This document shows, one piece after another, positions 43,458 through 55,510 of a stretch of 64,000 nt of DNA. The stretch is from the NCBI GenBank assembly GCA_021527695.1, contig JAKFAO010000004.1, positions 248,001 through 312,000 on the forward strand, in the 5' to 3' direction. Every line of letters begins with the position of its first letter. The first letter of the stretch is position 1. The DNA comes from Naematelia aurantialba (lineage: Eukaryota > Basidiomycota > Tremellomycetes > Tremellales > Naemateliaceae). A program made the translations under genes and the position numbers. The notes under the pieces were generated by a model that searched no databases, was not told the origin of the DNA, and saw only the letters and a program-made list of their open reading frames with translations.

Positions 43458-44857
43458 GGTTATGGACGAGGTGGAAACGAGCAGAGCAAGAAAAAAGGCA
43501 GCAGCGACAGCGAGTCGCGGTGGGGCGGGGCGGCTCGGTGATTGCCGGTGGCAAAGTGGCACCTCGTATATCACCTATTCACTCTGGTTCTACTTTTGCG
43601 GCGAGATGACCCATGAATGCATACGGTACCAGCGTGCGCTGTGAGAGGGACATAGGCTCAACGTGTACTCCTTCTTTGCAGAAGAACCGCCCTGCACAAG
43701 CCGGAAAGGCGCTCCAACGTGCGCAAGGGTACTGTTCGGCCTCGGAAGCGAGCGCCGGGCCGTCTGCGCTCTGCACTGGACTTGTGTCTGCGTACCTAAC
43801 GTGCCACGATGTACACAAGCAATCTGCGCAAGTGCGCGTTTAGCAACAAGGGAGACCACTTGCATCGCTAGCTGGATATCGCTCGGCCTGTCCTCCAGCG
43901 AGCGCATTTCTGTGTACGGCTGTTATGTCTAGACTCTGCTCACAAATGATTCGATATCGCACGCCAGAATTGGTTCAACCCCACTCGCACTTGTCAAGGA
44001 CCCCCGTCCCGTAACACCTTGCTGCTCGTAGCTTGGACCAAGGTGCCACCGGTGAGCTCCCCATGGATGGGACGAAGTGCGAGCGCTATGGCTGTTCCCG
44101 CAAGCCCCGCATGGGTGCCCCGTCATGTAGCAGCCGGTCCGGCCAGTGCCGCATGGGATTCCCAACAATGGGACGTCCTAAACTACGGGTACCGGACGGA
44201 CTCGACGTCGTCGACGGCCATAGCCAGGAAACACTTCCGGTACGGGTAAACCCCGGGAAATACCCTGCCGTCGACACCCGCATTCGTTCTTCCGCTTCTT
44301 TGGGCTCCGCTCTTCGATGGTCCTCGCGAGCCAGCAGCGCTCGAGCCAGTAAGCTCTGGACGAGGCATCGGGACCCGAGAGTGGTCTGGCTCTGGCGCCG
44401 GCGCATAATGCATAGGCAAACCCCGCATCACGGAATGGACCCGCCCGGCCAACAGGGGTCCCAAAGAGGGGGGCATAACAGCGGACGCGGCGTTGGCGAT
44501 GGAATTTCCCGGTGGAAAGTTTATCCGCCGGTCTATTCAGCGACGAATGGAGAACCGCTCGGTTGAATGGGAGCTTGTCGCTCTCCAGTCGGAGACGGGG
44601 ATCCTGCATGCAGGGGGAGAGAGGGGGGAGGACAGGGGAGACGGAGAGCAGGTGGTGGCCTCGAGCCCGTCGAGAACATTATATATCTTGATCATCTCTG
44701 CCTCTTGACAACCTCTTTCTGCCTTCTTGCCTTTGCCTTGCGGTAACCGACTCCCGGGTTATCAACAACCCCCTCCCCCTTCGGCCGCCCATTCGTGAAG
44801 AGCAGGAAACTCCTCGATTCGTAGTACCCACTGGCCTGACCTGTACGGCGCCTCACA
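43458..44857. promoter_or_regulatory. Long divergent promoter F-box gene / beta-glucosidase gene
   Basis: 1.4 kb without a supported gene. ORFs up to 177 codons exist but have Arg/Gly/Pro/Ser-rich, non-coding-like translations on both strands. It contains scattered ccccgc and gtgggg words of the type used by carbon catabolite repressors (family knowledge). They are too short to be evidence alone. Confidence 0.4.
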
Positions 44858-47783
44858 ATGTCATCTGCGGCGAAGACAAACGACCAGATGGACCGGTCGT
44901 TCTTGACGGCGTCCATCCCGGAGCTGGTCAAGGCGTTGACCACGCCCGAAAAGGTCTCCCTCCTGGCTGGCAAAGACTGGTGGACGTGAGTGTAGCGAGG
45001 TGCTCGGCACAACTGGCAGAACTGACGACCTTGCAGCACTGTCCCGGTCCCGCGCTTGAACATCCCTTCGTGAGTGGGCAGGAAGCTGCCGGAGAGCCTG
45101 GTCGCTGATGAGCTCAGTGTCAAAGTCACCGATGGACCCAATGGAGCGCGAGGTGACAGCTTCTACCACATGTGTGAGTGTCCCCTCGGGATCAACTCCC
45201 AGTCCCTCACGACCCTGCCTCATCCGGGAGAGGAGATACGCCGAGTCGTGCTGACAGGTGTCAGGCCCCGCTTCGGCACTGCCCAACGCGACCTGCATCG
45301 GTGCGACCTTTTCTTCCGAGCTGGCTGGTCTCGGCGGAGCTCTGCTTGCCGACGAAGCCAAAGCCCGCAATGCTACCTGCCTCCTCGCGCCTACCATCAA
45401 CATCCAGCGCTCTCCGCTCGGGGGCCGAGCCTTCGAGTCCTTCTCGGAAGACCCTACGCACTCTGGTCTCGTCGCTGCGGCATACGTCAATGGCCTGCAA
45501 GCCAAGGGCGTGTCCGCGACCATCAAGCACTTTGTCGCCAACGACCAGGAACACGAACGTATGGGCGAGGACAGCATCATCTCGCCGCGGCCCCTGCGGG
45601 ACGTCTACCTCCGGCCGTTCCAGATTGCCCAGAAGCTCTCCAAGCCATGGGCATACATGACGAGTTACAACAAGCTCAACGGCACGCACTGCTCGGAAAA
45701 TGCTTGGTTGCTGCAGACTCTCCTGCGGAAAGAGTGGGGCCACGACGGCCTCGTCATGTCAGATTGGTACGGGACCTACTCTGTTTCCGAATCGGTCAAT
45801 GCCGGACTCGACCTGGAAATGCCCGGACCGGCCAGATGGCACGAGAAGACCCTCGTTACCCACTTGATCAACTCCCACAAGATTGATCCACGCACCATCG
45901 ACCGAAACGCCGCAGACGTGCTCCGGTGGGTGCAAAAGCTCGCCAAGGCCAACGAGGCGCTGGTGTATGCGGCGCCGAGCAAGGAAAAGACCCGGACGCA
46001 ACACCAGGCAGCGGACGCCAAGCTGCTCCGACGCATTGGCAACGAGGGGATCGTCCTGCTCAAGAACGAGCAGAATGTGCTCCCTCTAGCCGGTCCTCTC
46101 AAGGTCGGAGTCATCGGCCCCAACGCCAAAGCCAAGGTGCTGACTGGCGGTGGGTCCGCCCAGCTCCGCTCGGCATGGTCCGTCACTCCATGGGAGGGGC
46201 TGCAGGCCAACAAACCCGCTGGGGTCGAGTTGTCGTACTCGATCGGCGCGATGACGTCCAAGTTCCTGCCGATCCTCGGCGAGGAATTCACCACGCTTGA
46301 CGGCAAGCCGGGCTTCGATCTGCGCCATTACCCCGTTGTCGACGGGACGCAGGCAGTGACGCCGGCGCATGTCGAGCAGTGGGACACGTCAGATATGATG
46401 ATGGCGGACTTCTACATGCCCGAACTGGGCACAGCATTCTTCACCGAGCTGTTGGCGGAATTCAAGCCGACCGAGACTTGCGAGTGGATCTTTGGCCTCT
46501 GCGTGACGGGAAAGGCGTGGCTGTGGGTCAATGACGAGCTGATCATTGACAACTCGAAGGATCAGGTGCGGGGCAGCAGCTTCTTCGGCTGCGGAACCGA
46601 GGAGGTCAAGGGCACCCTCCAGGTGGAAGCGGGCAAGGTGAGTGTTGCCTGAATTCACGGCGGCGCCCCATTTTTCAGCATCTTCTGTTGTGTTTCGCGA
46701 CGATGGCTGACGGGATACGGCGTAGACGTACAAGGTGCGGATGCTGCACGACACGCGCAAGCCCGCCGCGGCGGACACGGGCGAGACGACACCGTTTGCC
46801 ATCAACGCGATCCGCCTGGGCGCGCGCGTCAACCTCGACCCCGACCAGGCGATTGCCGACGCCGTAGCGCTGGCCGGCACGGTCGACGTGCCCGTCATCG
46901 TGGCTGGCCTGAACGCCGACTGGGAATCGGAGGGCTACGACCGGCCTGACCTCGGCCTGCCGCTGCGGACCAACGAGCTGATCTCGCGCGTGGCGGCGGC
47001 CAACCCGCGCACTGTCGTCGTCATCCAGTGTGGGTCGGCCGTATCGATGCCGTGGGTCGACGCGGTCGCCGGCGTCGTGTACGCCTGGTACGGCGGCAAC
47101 GAGTGCGGCAACGCGATCGCCGACGTCGTCTATGGCAAGGTCAACCCGTCTGGCCGGCTGCCCCTGACGTTCCCGCGCTCCGAGCGCGACATCCCCGCGC
47201 TGACAAACTACAAATCGGCTCGCACGCGGATATACTACGAAGAAGGCATTTGGGTCGGATACAAGCACTACAATGCGCGGGGCATTGCGCCGCTGTACCC
47301 CTTTGGCCATGGGCTGTCGTTCACGACGTTCGAGTACTCGGACCTCAAGATCACCAAGCCGCCCAAAAAGGGAAGCAAGCCAGACGACTGGAAGCTGGGC
47401 GTCAGCGTCAAAGTCACCAACACCGGCGCGGTGGCGGGGAGCCACTCGGTGCATTTCTATACCTGCCCGCCGGCGGAGACGAGCACCAGCCTCAAGCACC
47501 CCGAGCACAGCCTGCAGGCGTTCGACAAGGTCAAGGATCTCAAGCCGGGCAAGTCGGCGACGGTCGAGGTCGTCCTGGACAAGTGTGAGTGTATCCACAC
47601 GAGTGCCTGAGTCATACGCACACAACTAACCTCGCAGACGCCGTGTCGCACTGGGACGAACACTGGAACACCTTCCGCGCCGAGCTCGGCGAATGGTCCG
47701 TCAAGGTCGGCGTCGACGCGCAGACCATGTACGGCGAAGCCAAGTTTACGATCGACGAGGACCTCGAGTGGACGGGTCTGTAG
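44858..47783 (+). CDS. GH3 beta-glucosidase with PA14 insertion, intracellular type
   Basis: Exons from ATG 44858 to stop 47783, about 850 residues. GH3 motifs in order: LVKALTTPEKVSLLAGKDWW, TDGPNGARG, TIKHFVANDQEHERM, the nucleophile region DGLVMSDWYGTYS (Asp of SDW), and EGIVLLKNEQNVLPL at the start of the second domain. The PA14-like insert reads FTTLDGKPGFDLRHYPVV to KGTLQVEAGKTYKVRM. Then VVVIQCGSAVSMPWVDAVAG, GRLPLTFPRSERDIPAL and a fibronectin-like end, LGVSVKVTNTGAVAGSHSV. It releases glucose from beta-glucosides such as cellobiose or glycosides (family knowledge). No signal peptide is seen: the N-terminus is MSSAAKTNDQMDRSF, so the enzyme is probably cytosolic, as in the Kluyveromyces BglI group. 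Some short exons near 45.0-45.3 kb were placed by frame. Confidence 0.93.
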
Positions 47784-48278
47784 CCGGGCTGGCGGAGTGG
47801 CGGATCGGTCGGTCGCTGCGGTTATGAGGTGGCGGATGGCGGATGGCGGATGGCGGATGGCGGATGGCGGGATGCTAGCGTGTCGGTGCGGATCTAGGTT
47901 GTCGAGTGTGGGACTTGCGGTGTTGCGGTGTTGCAGGGGTGCGATGATGGGCCAGAGGGTGGCAACTGGGGCTGTGCGTGAGTGACAGTGTTGTTTGTGC
48001 ACTTTGTCAGGGTGGTCGTGCGGTGGCTCCTACGAAGGGTCGGTAGTAGCGGATAGTGTAGGCGGATAGTCAGAAGACGAGGAGCTCTCCATGTATTTTG
48101 GGATCTGACCATGCCATTCACCACCACTTCCTCACATCACGATCTTGGAACAAGATCTGTGCTCGGACGGAGCCTTGAATCACCAGCTCTGCACTGATAC
48201 ATGCCAGAAGAGAGCACTGTGCATATCTCTCTGCACGAGAGAATGTGAGATCTAGAGCACACACCTCCACACGACAGC
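47784..48278. other. Intergenic, convergent 3' regions of the beta-glucosidase gene and NOP8
   Basis: 495 bases, no gene. A 7-base atggcgg repeat of about five copies lies at 47832-47870. Confidence 0.5.
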
Positions 48279-50934
48279 CTAGTCGAGATCGTCGCCGGCG
48301 CCTCCGCCTCTCCTTCTGCGCTGTTTCTTGCCCTCCCTGAAGCGGCGCTTCCACTCCCTCGTCAGCTCCAGCTTGTCCCTCTTCCAAATCTCCGTCATCT
48401 CCTCGTCCGTCTCTTGCGCGTAGAAGCCTACCCAGTCTGGTGCCGCCTGGTCAAGAGCCACCACGTCCCTTGCCCTCTTGGCCCCGCCCCTCCATACCTT
48501 CCACTCCCAGTACCTCCTCCACTCCCGAACCTCCGCCACTCCCGAACCTCCGCCCGCTCCCGTACCAGTACCCGCACCATAGGAGAGCCGAGGTTCCGAG
48601 CTGCCCTGCCAGGTGTCAAATGGTCTTGAATGCGAGAGCAAGGGGAATGACATACCGTGAAGCTCAAGGCCGCCGGGTTAGGAAAGAAGAGCGGCACAGA
48701 CGGGTCGGGATCGAACAGCGCCTTAGCAGACGCCGGCGCGAGCGGCTCGAGCGGCGTCTCGTCCTGTCGCGGCGCGACGGTAGGAAGCGGGATGTCCAGC
48801 TCGTCGTCTAGCTCGAGATCGGGATCCAGCGCAGCAACAAGGGAGAAACCACCTGGAGACCGTGGGTCAGTGTAGTCGTATGTGGCGGCTGGGGCGAGAC
48901 TTACCCGAGTCGGCCTCTTGAGGCGCAAACATGTCTTTGAGCGTCGACTTGGGCCTGACTGGCTGGGGCTCCTGCAGCCCAGACGCCTTTACCTTCCCGA
49001 CGTCGGAACCGCTCGAGCTGGCCAGGCTCGATGTTGCATCTGAGTTGCTGGACATTGTTGCGCTGGAGTCATCAGACAGTGAAGAGGACGCAGCGTCGCT
49101 GTCCGCCCCTTCCTCTTCCTCTTCGTCATCCTTTTCCTCTCCGCTCTCTTCTTCCTCTCCGCCCTCCCCTTCCTCATCATCATCCTCGTCGTCGCCCTCG
49201 AGATCACTCGCCATTCCCCCGCGCAGCCGCATGACTCCTGTCCCAGCCCCTCCTACCCATGCGTCACCATCCTCGTCGTCATCACTCTCCTCGAACCCCC
49301 TCCACTCTTGCTTCCTTTTGTGCACCTCCTCAGCTCCCTCGACACCACCGAACAGCCCCGCGAGAAGGCTCAGCTCTCGTGATCGTTCTGCCCGCGCTTC
49401 TTGCACTAAATGATCTGGGAGGGTCGCCTTTGCCACCTCCTTAGGCGGTACTGGTTTCGATACGACCTGGACTGTCTTGTCGTCAGGTGAGTCGTAGTGG
49501 CTCTCGAGGTGCTTCATCATCCTGACGCGATGGAAAGAGCGGACTGGTGGATCTACTTTGAACAAATTCCTCAAACTCCTTGGCATCGTTCACGCTTCGG
49601 TCCGAGTCGTCTTCGGCTAGCGAACCGTTTGCCTCCGATTCATCGACGTTCGATCCGCCGTCGCTCGCCTCTGGTACCGTCGACTGCCTGTCGCTCGGGA
49701 GAGCCCTCGAGCCGAAGAGTGGTGATGATTCACCCAACACGCCGATACCTCCAAACAGCGGCGAAGCACTTCGTTGAGCCGTCGCAAACAACTCAGACGC
49801 CGTGTCGCTTTCGATTCCGAGGGCGAATTCCCCATCATCCGGCACTACCAGTCTCCTCTGCACACGGACAATCTCTTCCCCTTCCACTTGGTCCTGATCG
49901 CGAACCCGCCTCCAGACGCCCACTTGCACCCTGCCCAGCTCGTCTGGCTCTCCTTCCGCGTCCGCTTCCTCGTACACCCACTCGTCGAGTCCCGACCCCG
50001 CCGGACCAGCCGAATTCACGTCTTCCGCTCCTGCAGCTTGGAGGGCTGGACCGGTGAGATGCGTCCGTTGCCAGAGAGCCGGATCGAGGACGCGTCTTCT
50101 AGCGCGGCGAGGCGGTGGGGGCTTCCGCTTTCCTTGGGGAGCGCGAGTGGCAGGCGAAGGGATGGGGTGGGACGGGCGCATACATATTGGTCGGATCAGG
50201 TTCTCGCCATGTTCGTCCACCTTCCAGAACTTGGCTCGTCAGCGACGTTGCCTCCTACAAGCAATGCAAGAAGAGGCGTAGAACATACCTTCTTAGAGGC
50301 GTGGTTTTTGAGTGTTACAGGCCTCATATCTTGCGCTTCTTTGCCGACATCATCGCCAAACTCGCGTATCGCACGCTTCCGCTTCCGCTCCTGCTCCTTC
50401 TGCAGCACCTCCGCGGGTTGAGACCTTTCATTCTCAAGCCTACTGTCGTGAGCTATCGCCGACCGTACTAGTAGCATAGCAGCTGACCTGGCGTCATATT
50501 TTGGTCTAGCCTCGGCCAAACGTAGCTGTGTGCCTCTCCATGTGGATCCAGACATGATATTGAGACCTGCTTTGTCAGCTCCTGCTAGCCCATGGCCCCG
50601 TAATCTATCGCCTCCGCCGAGATCGAAGGGTGCGGTGCTTACATTTCCGAAGCTGCGCGGGCGTTGTGGTGATGGTGAAGAAGGTGAATGGTCTCGCTTG
50701 ACCTGTGATCATCAGATTACGCATTACACAATATGGTTTCCCGTGCCAGAGGGCGCCGGCCCAGAGAAGGAGAAAGAGAATCGCACCTAGAGCATCAGGC
50801 TGCAGATCTTCCACCTGCTCGATCGTCCCGAAACTCTTGAAGCGGTCCCGGATATGCTCCGTGGTGATGGCCGGAGTGAGACCGCCCACATGCAGGCGCT
50901 TCGTGACGGTGCTTGGCTCGCCCATGCTCGACAT
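48279..50934 (-). CDS. NOP8: Nop8-like nucleolar RRM protein
   Basis: Minus-strand multi-exon gene. An N-terminal RRM starts at ATG 50934: KRLHVGGLTPAITTEHIRDR, FGTIEQVEDLQPDALG, then RPFTFFTITTTPAQLRKC, and the short exon with GSTWRGTQLRLAEARPKY, the usual Nop8 sequence. A Lys/Arg-rich helix follows (EQERKRKRAIREFGDD). The middle has VYEEADAEGEPDELGRVQVG and acidic serine blocks (DSDAASSSLSDDSSA, EEEEEGADSD). The C-terminus reads YGAGTGTGAGGG, then WKRDKLELTREWKRRFREGK and ends with basic residues. Nop8 acts in 60S ribosome assembly with Nip7 (family knowledge). The acidic Ser tracts are what 49000-49200 plus-strand reads as false Ser/Pro frames. It diverges from NSE1. Confidence 0.8.
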
Positions 50935-51104
50935 CTACTTGTCCAACACCAGACAGATAATCGTAAAGAGTACTAGGAGGCTTCAAAGGAAATCCTGGAT
51001 CCCAGGCACGGGTGATGAGCAAGGTCACGTGACATGCGCGTTTCAGCGCGTCTTACTGATGCTGGATGCGTTGACTTGATCCATGAACTCTTCCGTGAGC
51101 AGAG
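50935..51104. promoter_or_regulatory. Divergent promoter NOP8 / NSE1 with CACGTG palindrome
   Basis: 170 bases between the two start codons. GTCACGTGAC at 51024-51033 is a perfect ten-base palindrome with an E-box core; bHLH proteins of the Cbf1 type bind such sites (family knowledge). Its position between the ATGs fits a shared element. Confidence 0.55.
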
Positions 51105-52720
51105 ATGGTCAGCGACATGGCGGTGCGCCCGACAGACCTGCATCGGGCGTTCATTCAGTCCCTGCTCAGCAGGCGGGCAGTGCGCGAGGACATCGCGTTG
51201 GAGCTGTACCGCCGGACCGTCGCAGCCGTAACCAGTACGTCTTCGCCGCCTCTTTCCCCCTTCTGTCCCTTCCTTCCTTGATACTCTTATAATAAGACGT
51301 GGCTTTTCAAGCGGTGTATACAAAGGTCTGACTTGCTCAGAGTCTGATGTCGCATTCCGGCCGACACATGCAACGACAGAAGAGGGGTTACGGAACTTTG
51401 TGCGAGACGTGTCGACGTTGCTGGGCGATGTGGGGATGGAAGTGAGGTTCATGCGAGAAGAGAGATCGCGCGGGGTATCATGGCTGGTCCTGGTCAGTGT
51501 TCCACATATGCCTATTAACGGTGCTTGAATGTATTCGTGTGGCGTTGCTGAGACGCGCAGGTGAATACGGATGCTACGGGCGTTGCACAACTTGCCTCGG
51601 ACTTGTCCCCCGTCGAGCTGGCATATTATCGCGAAATTGTCCGTATCTGCAGCCTCATTACCATTCTCTAGCCCCTCTTTTCCCCTTTTCCCAGCACTGA
51701 CGGGCCGCAGGTGTCCACCATCGTCACTTCTTATCCTGGGAACTCAGTCGGGTTGAACCACGCTCTCAGATTATCCCGGGCACTCCCAGACGGGCTGAAT
51801 ATGACCCAGAGTCAGGCGCAGGGTCTACTAGGCGCCCTGGTCGGCCGGGGGTGGCTCGCAAAATCCAAGTAAGTCGGAACTCGAAGTCCGCAGCTGGACT
51901 GGCCTACCTGATGTATCTGCTAGAAACGCTGCGGATGAGGCTGACAACGGTAGGCGAGGCAGGTATACGCTCGCACCGCGAGCTATGGCTGAGCTGGAGG
52001 TCTATCTCGAGAAGGAGTTTGATGACTGGATCCGCAAATGCCAACGCTGCAAGGCGATCATGTTGACAGTCAGTTCCTCTCCTCCGGCACCGGCACAGGC
52101 CTTCCCTCCGTTGTCTCCGTTGTGTTCATTGTGCCGCGCTCACTCAATCGCCCGCAGGGATACGCATGTTCCAACGCTGAATGTAAGCTCCGTCCCGTAT
52201 CCTGTGATTGACGGTTTTCGCCTTTGCTGAGACGGCCAACCTGTAGGTGACGCGCACTATCATGGATACTGCTACGCCGTCCTCTCGCGCGCGGCGATAC
52301 CGAAATGCCCCGAATGCCGCCAGTCGTTCGCTGATCATCCTCCCAACCCGATTGGGGAGAAGGCCGTCCCGAAGAAGCAAGACGACTGGGCGCGAGCCTC
52401 GCTTGGGGGAAAGAGGAAGCGGAAGAGCCAGGCCGGAGGGCAAGGTGGAGAGTCGGACGGCGAGGAACAGGAATTGGAAGAGGAGGAAATGGAGAGTGGC
52501 GTTGTGGAGGGCAGTGGAGAGGCGGAGCTAGAGAATGCTGGACCTGTGAGTGTGGAATGACATAGAACGCTGACGTTAGTCAACGGAGGCTGTATCAGGG
52601 CGTCGCGCGAGTGGCAGATCACGGCCGAGCGTCGTGCCAGAAACCCAATTTGACACTCCCGAGCTCGAGTCTCAGGCGCAACAGGAAGACGAGTCGCCGC
52701 AAAAACGGCGACGAAGATGA
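51105..52720 (+). CDS. NSE1: Nse1 subunit of the SMC5/6 complex, RING-like
   Basis: Several exons from ATG 51105 to stop 52720. The N-terminus MAVRPTDLHRAFIQSLLSRR followed by VREDIALELYRR is typical of Nse1 winged-helix regions. Then FRPTHATTEEGLRNFVRDVS, LSPVELAYYREIV, VTSYPGNSVGLNHALRLSRA and LLGALVGRGWLAKS. Near the end sits the RING-like zinc domain: WIRKCQRCKAIML, GYACSN, CDAHYHGYCYAVLSRAAIP and KCPECRQSF. Nse1 with Nse3 forms a ubiquitin ligase module of the SMC5/6 complex, which works in DNA repair (family knowledge). An acidic Glu-rich tail (EEQELEEEEMESG) and a basic end follow. The compact shared promoter with NOP8 is noted separately. Confidence 0.9.
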
Positions 52721-52883
52721 GATGCTATCTGCACCGGGGGGCAGGTGTGCCAAGGAGCGTTATGATAGACGTTGCATGGTAAAGTGGTAGGTACGAGTAC
52801 GCTCGATGCAGTGTAATGGGGCCGACTTTATCACGACTAATTGAAACCTTGCACATCTTTGACGGCTGTCCCCACGCCCGCCA

Positions 52884-53768
52884 TCAGTTCGAGACTGCGC
52901 GTGGACCTTTGGAACCACCTCTCCCTCGGCTCCTGCTTCTTCTCCCCTGGCCTCTCCGCACACTACCTAGTCCTCTCAGGCCTAGACTAATCCTCGTGAC
53001 CTCCTCTTCACCTTCTCTTCCTCCTTCTCTTCCTTCCCTTCCCCTGTCTCCTTCTGCCTTTCTCGTGTCCTCAAGATGGTCCAGGCCTGTCAGTCCGCCT
53101 GCTGAACGGCTCCGACCCAGCCTGCCTGCCATACCCTCTTCACCCTCGACTCCGACAGACGCGATCGGACTCATGAACCCGCAGTACACTGACGCACTAC
53201 GCTGCCGCCCGGCACCGGCGCTACTGTCCCCTCCCCGGCTTTCGCCTCGACCGGGCGGCACAGCGACACTGGGCGACGAAGCTGTACGCTGATGAGTCAA
53301 GAACCCGAGACTATCACCGAATCCCGCGCCGGCGCGGTCCGTGCGAGTGAACCTGTGGGTGTACCTTGCGTGTCGAGGTCCGAGATGGACCTGGGGGATC
53401 AGACGAGGCGCCGATGGTCTGTCCGGGTGGGTGGAGGACGATGGGGAGGAGGGCGATGGGGGGCGGAAGGTGTCGGCTGTAGTTGGGGTAAGCGGCTGAG
53501 TGCGGAACAGGCCGCGGCCTCGCATACGTCTGTCGGTCAGCTGGGTCGACTCGCTGAACTGGGACACTGGGACACTGGGGCAGCGGCAGCGACTAAGAGG
53601 CACTTGACGTACCCCGAGAAGTCCCGTTCCACCGCTTCCCACCTCGCCCTCCGCTCCTGAGCGACCCTGGCTGCCTCGGGACTCGTAGCTGCCCGAGGGA
53701 AGCCCGGCCGACCAGTGCCAGTGCCAGTAGACGGCGCGGGCGCAGACGCGGGGGACGATCCGTCCCAC
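52884..53768 (-). CDS. Low-complexity ORF, doubtful hypothetical protein
   Basis: 294-codon open frame on the minus strand, with no intron needed. The translation is rich in Gly, Ser, Arg and Pro (GRSRSAGGLTGLDHL, GREGREGGREGEEEVT). No domain or helix pattern is visible, and the opposite strand is also open for 159 codons. The listed span is the whole open frame; I could not fix its start. Low confidence: a chance frame in GC-rich sequence is about as likely as a gene. Confidence 0.25.
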   Translation of the reverse strand: MGRIVPRVCARAVYWHWHWSAGLPSGSYESRGSQGRSGAEGEVGSGGTGLLGVRQVPLSRCRCPSVPVSQFSESTQLTDRRMRGRGLFRTQPLTPTTADTFRPPSPSSPSSSTHPDRPSAPRLIPQVHLGPRHARYTHRFTRTDRAGAGFGDSLGFLTHQRTASSPSVAVPPGRGESRGGDSSAGAGRQRSASVYCGFMSPIASVGVEGEEGMAGRLGRSRSAGGLTGLDHLEDTRKAEGDRGREGREGGREGEEEVTRISLGLRGLGSVRRGQGRRSRSRGRGGSKGPRAVSN

Positions 53769-54834
53769 GGCCCCAGGTTGCCCGTGTAGACTGGAGAGGG
53801 TAGGTGGCTATGTGGTCGGGGCGGGGTGAGAATGGTGTTCGGCGGTGGAAACTGGGGGAGCAGCGGGTCCGTCTCGGACTTGGGGTATCAGCAAGAGCGG
53901 CAATTCCGGTGCGCGGTGCAACGCGAAGAGGAAGAGAACGAGCTCACTCGTTCAGGGTCGTGTGCGCGCGATCGACACCATGGCAAACAGGCGTACAGCC
54001 ACTCCATGGCGCTTGACAATGCCTGGGTTGTCGGTCGGTCCCGAGGTCCCGAGGAGCAGAGCGAGTTGGCTTTCGTTCAAGCGTGTCGTGTGGCCGCCGG
54101 TATAGATGCACGCGTGCTCGCGTGATAGCTTGGCACCGTCACCTTGTGTCGGACGGCGGGGAGGTGGTCCTTGATGGCGAAGGAGGGTAGAGTCAGCCTC
54201 GGTCAACTTTTCGTTCCGTAGTACCGTGCCGTCCGTGTCTTGTCGTGTCTCCGGCGACGTCAAGGGTGACCAGCAGGGACACCCGAGGAGGAAGGTACAG
54301 CCCGTACAGCGACTAATGGGACAGCGACTAGTGGGACAAGAGGCTCGCAGAGGCGCCGCCGCATCCGTCAGTCGGCTGTACAGATAAACGGGTGAGCAGG
54401 TAGACAGGGGTCAAATACATATGCAGGCGAGCGGAAATAGTGGACATGGCGAGTAAGTGAGGCCGGCTCGAGAAAGCGAGATCTCATCGCGGCCGCCGTG
54501 GCCGTGACCGTCGCGGTGAGCGTCGGTTCCATCAGCCCCGGCCTCGTTGGCATCACCAGCGCCGTCAGGGTCAGCGAGTAATGAGGAAACGGGTCGAGGG
54601 GCGACGCAGCGACGCAGAGCTCCGAGGGTGTGTCCTTTCGATACAGAGGCCCAGCAGGCGCCAGATTCGATCACGACACGGGAACAGGCCATAGATGGAG
54701 GGGTGCCGTTCGGCGTGGTGGCCGACCTCGCCGAGAACGTGGACGGGAGAACAAAGGAGGACGGGGAGGGCTCGATCAGCTTAGTGTAGGGCGTGGAAGA
54801 GATTGGTGATGGTGGTGATGGTCGTGGTGATGGT

Positions 54835-54892
54835 CGTGGGTGTGGGTGTGGGTGTGGGTGTGGGTGTGGGTGTGGGTGTGGGTGTGGGTGTG
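54835..54892. repeat. GGGTGT hexamer microsatellite
   Basis: About 9.5 perfect copies of tgtggg. Minus-strand frames read it as a (His-Pro)n run. The unit does not match the TTAGGG-type telomere repeat. Confidence 0.9.
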
Positions 54893-55510
54893 ATTGTGGT
54901 GGGAACATGAGACAGTGGCGTTGAGAGGTGTGTCGAGTTGGGTGAAGCGTGATGATGAGGTGGGTGATGCGTGATGATGAAGTGGTGGTCGTTGAGATGC
55001 TAATTTGGTAGGTCTGGATAGACAAGTGGTGGATGGCGAGTGGGAAGATGGTGCTCACTGAGGCTGCGGTGAGAAAGGAAAGGACACGGTGGCCGTTGAT
55101 GGCCTGGCGCGCGGTGGTCCGTGCACACGGGGGAGATTGGGTCCGATGCTAGTCTTGCATCAAACGGCTAGATGCTGCTAACGACATGGTTCTGGAACAC
55201 GGCCACCTGCAGGCTTGGAAAGGGCATAGTCGAGGGACATGAGCACTCCATTGCCCATAGAGTACAGAGTCTGTCTGTCCTCGTAACAAACTTCCTATGA
55301 GCTTGACATGAGCACTACGTGCAACGGCGGGTGTTTTGTGAAGCAGCTTGATAGACCGAGCATTGGAAGAGGACAATGGACGTCCTTCCGCTTGGAAAGT
55401 CCGCAGCTGCTCATTGTTGAATACGATAGCTGCTCATCGTCAATGCATTCAAAACCCCCACAATCCACATCTCTTACGGAAGGTCGGTACGCCGCCTCTC
55501 TAAACGAGTC

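Larger units (their letters stand above)
52721..55510. other. Region without firm genes, low-complexity ORFs on both strands
   Basis: 2.8 kb. Long open frames exist but are Arg/Ser/Pro/Gly-rich on both strands. One minus-strand candidate is listed separately. Other contents: the hexamer repeat at 54835-54892. No RNA gene recognised. Confidence 0.45.

Noticed and set aside
44033..44566. 177-codon plus-strand ORF in the beta-glucosidase promoter
   Set aside because: Composition is not protein-like and both strands are open to similar lengths.
46675..47625. 316-codon minus-strand ORF
   Set aside because: It is the mirror frame of the GC-rich GH3 coding exon.
54835..54892. tgtggg repeat as a telomere relic
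   Set aside because: The unit does not match known basidiomycete telomere repeats and genes continue on both sides.
54411..55058. 215-codon minus-strand ORF with (His-Pro)n
   Set aside because: Its middle is the tgtggg microsatellite; the remainder has no domain and I cannot support it as a gene.
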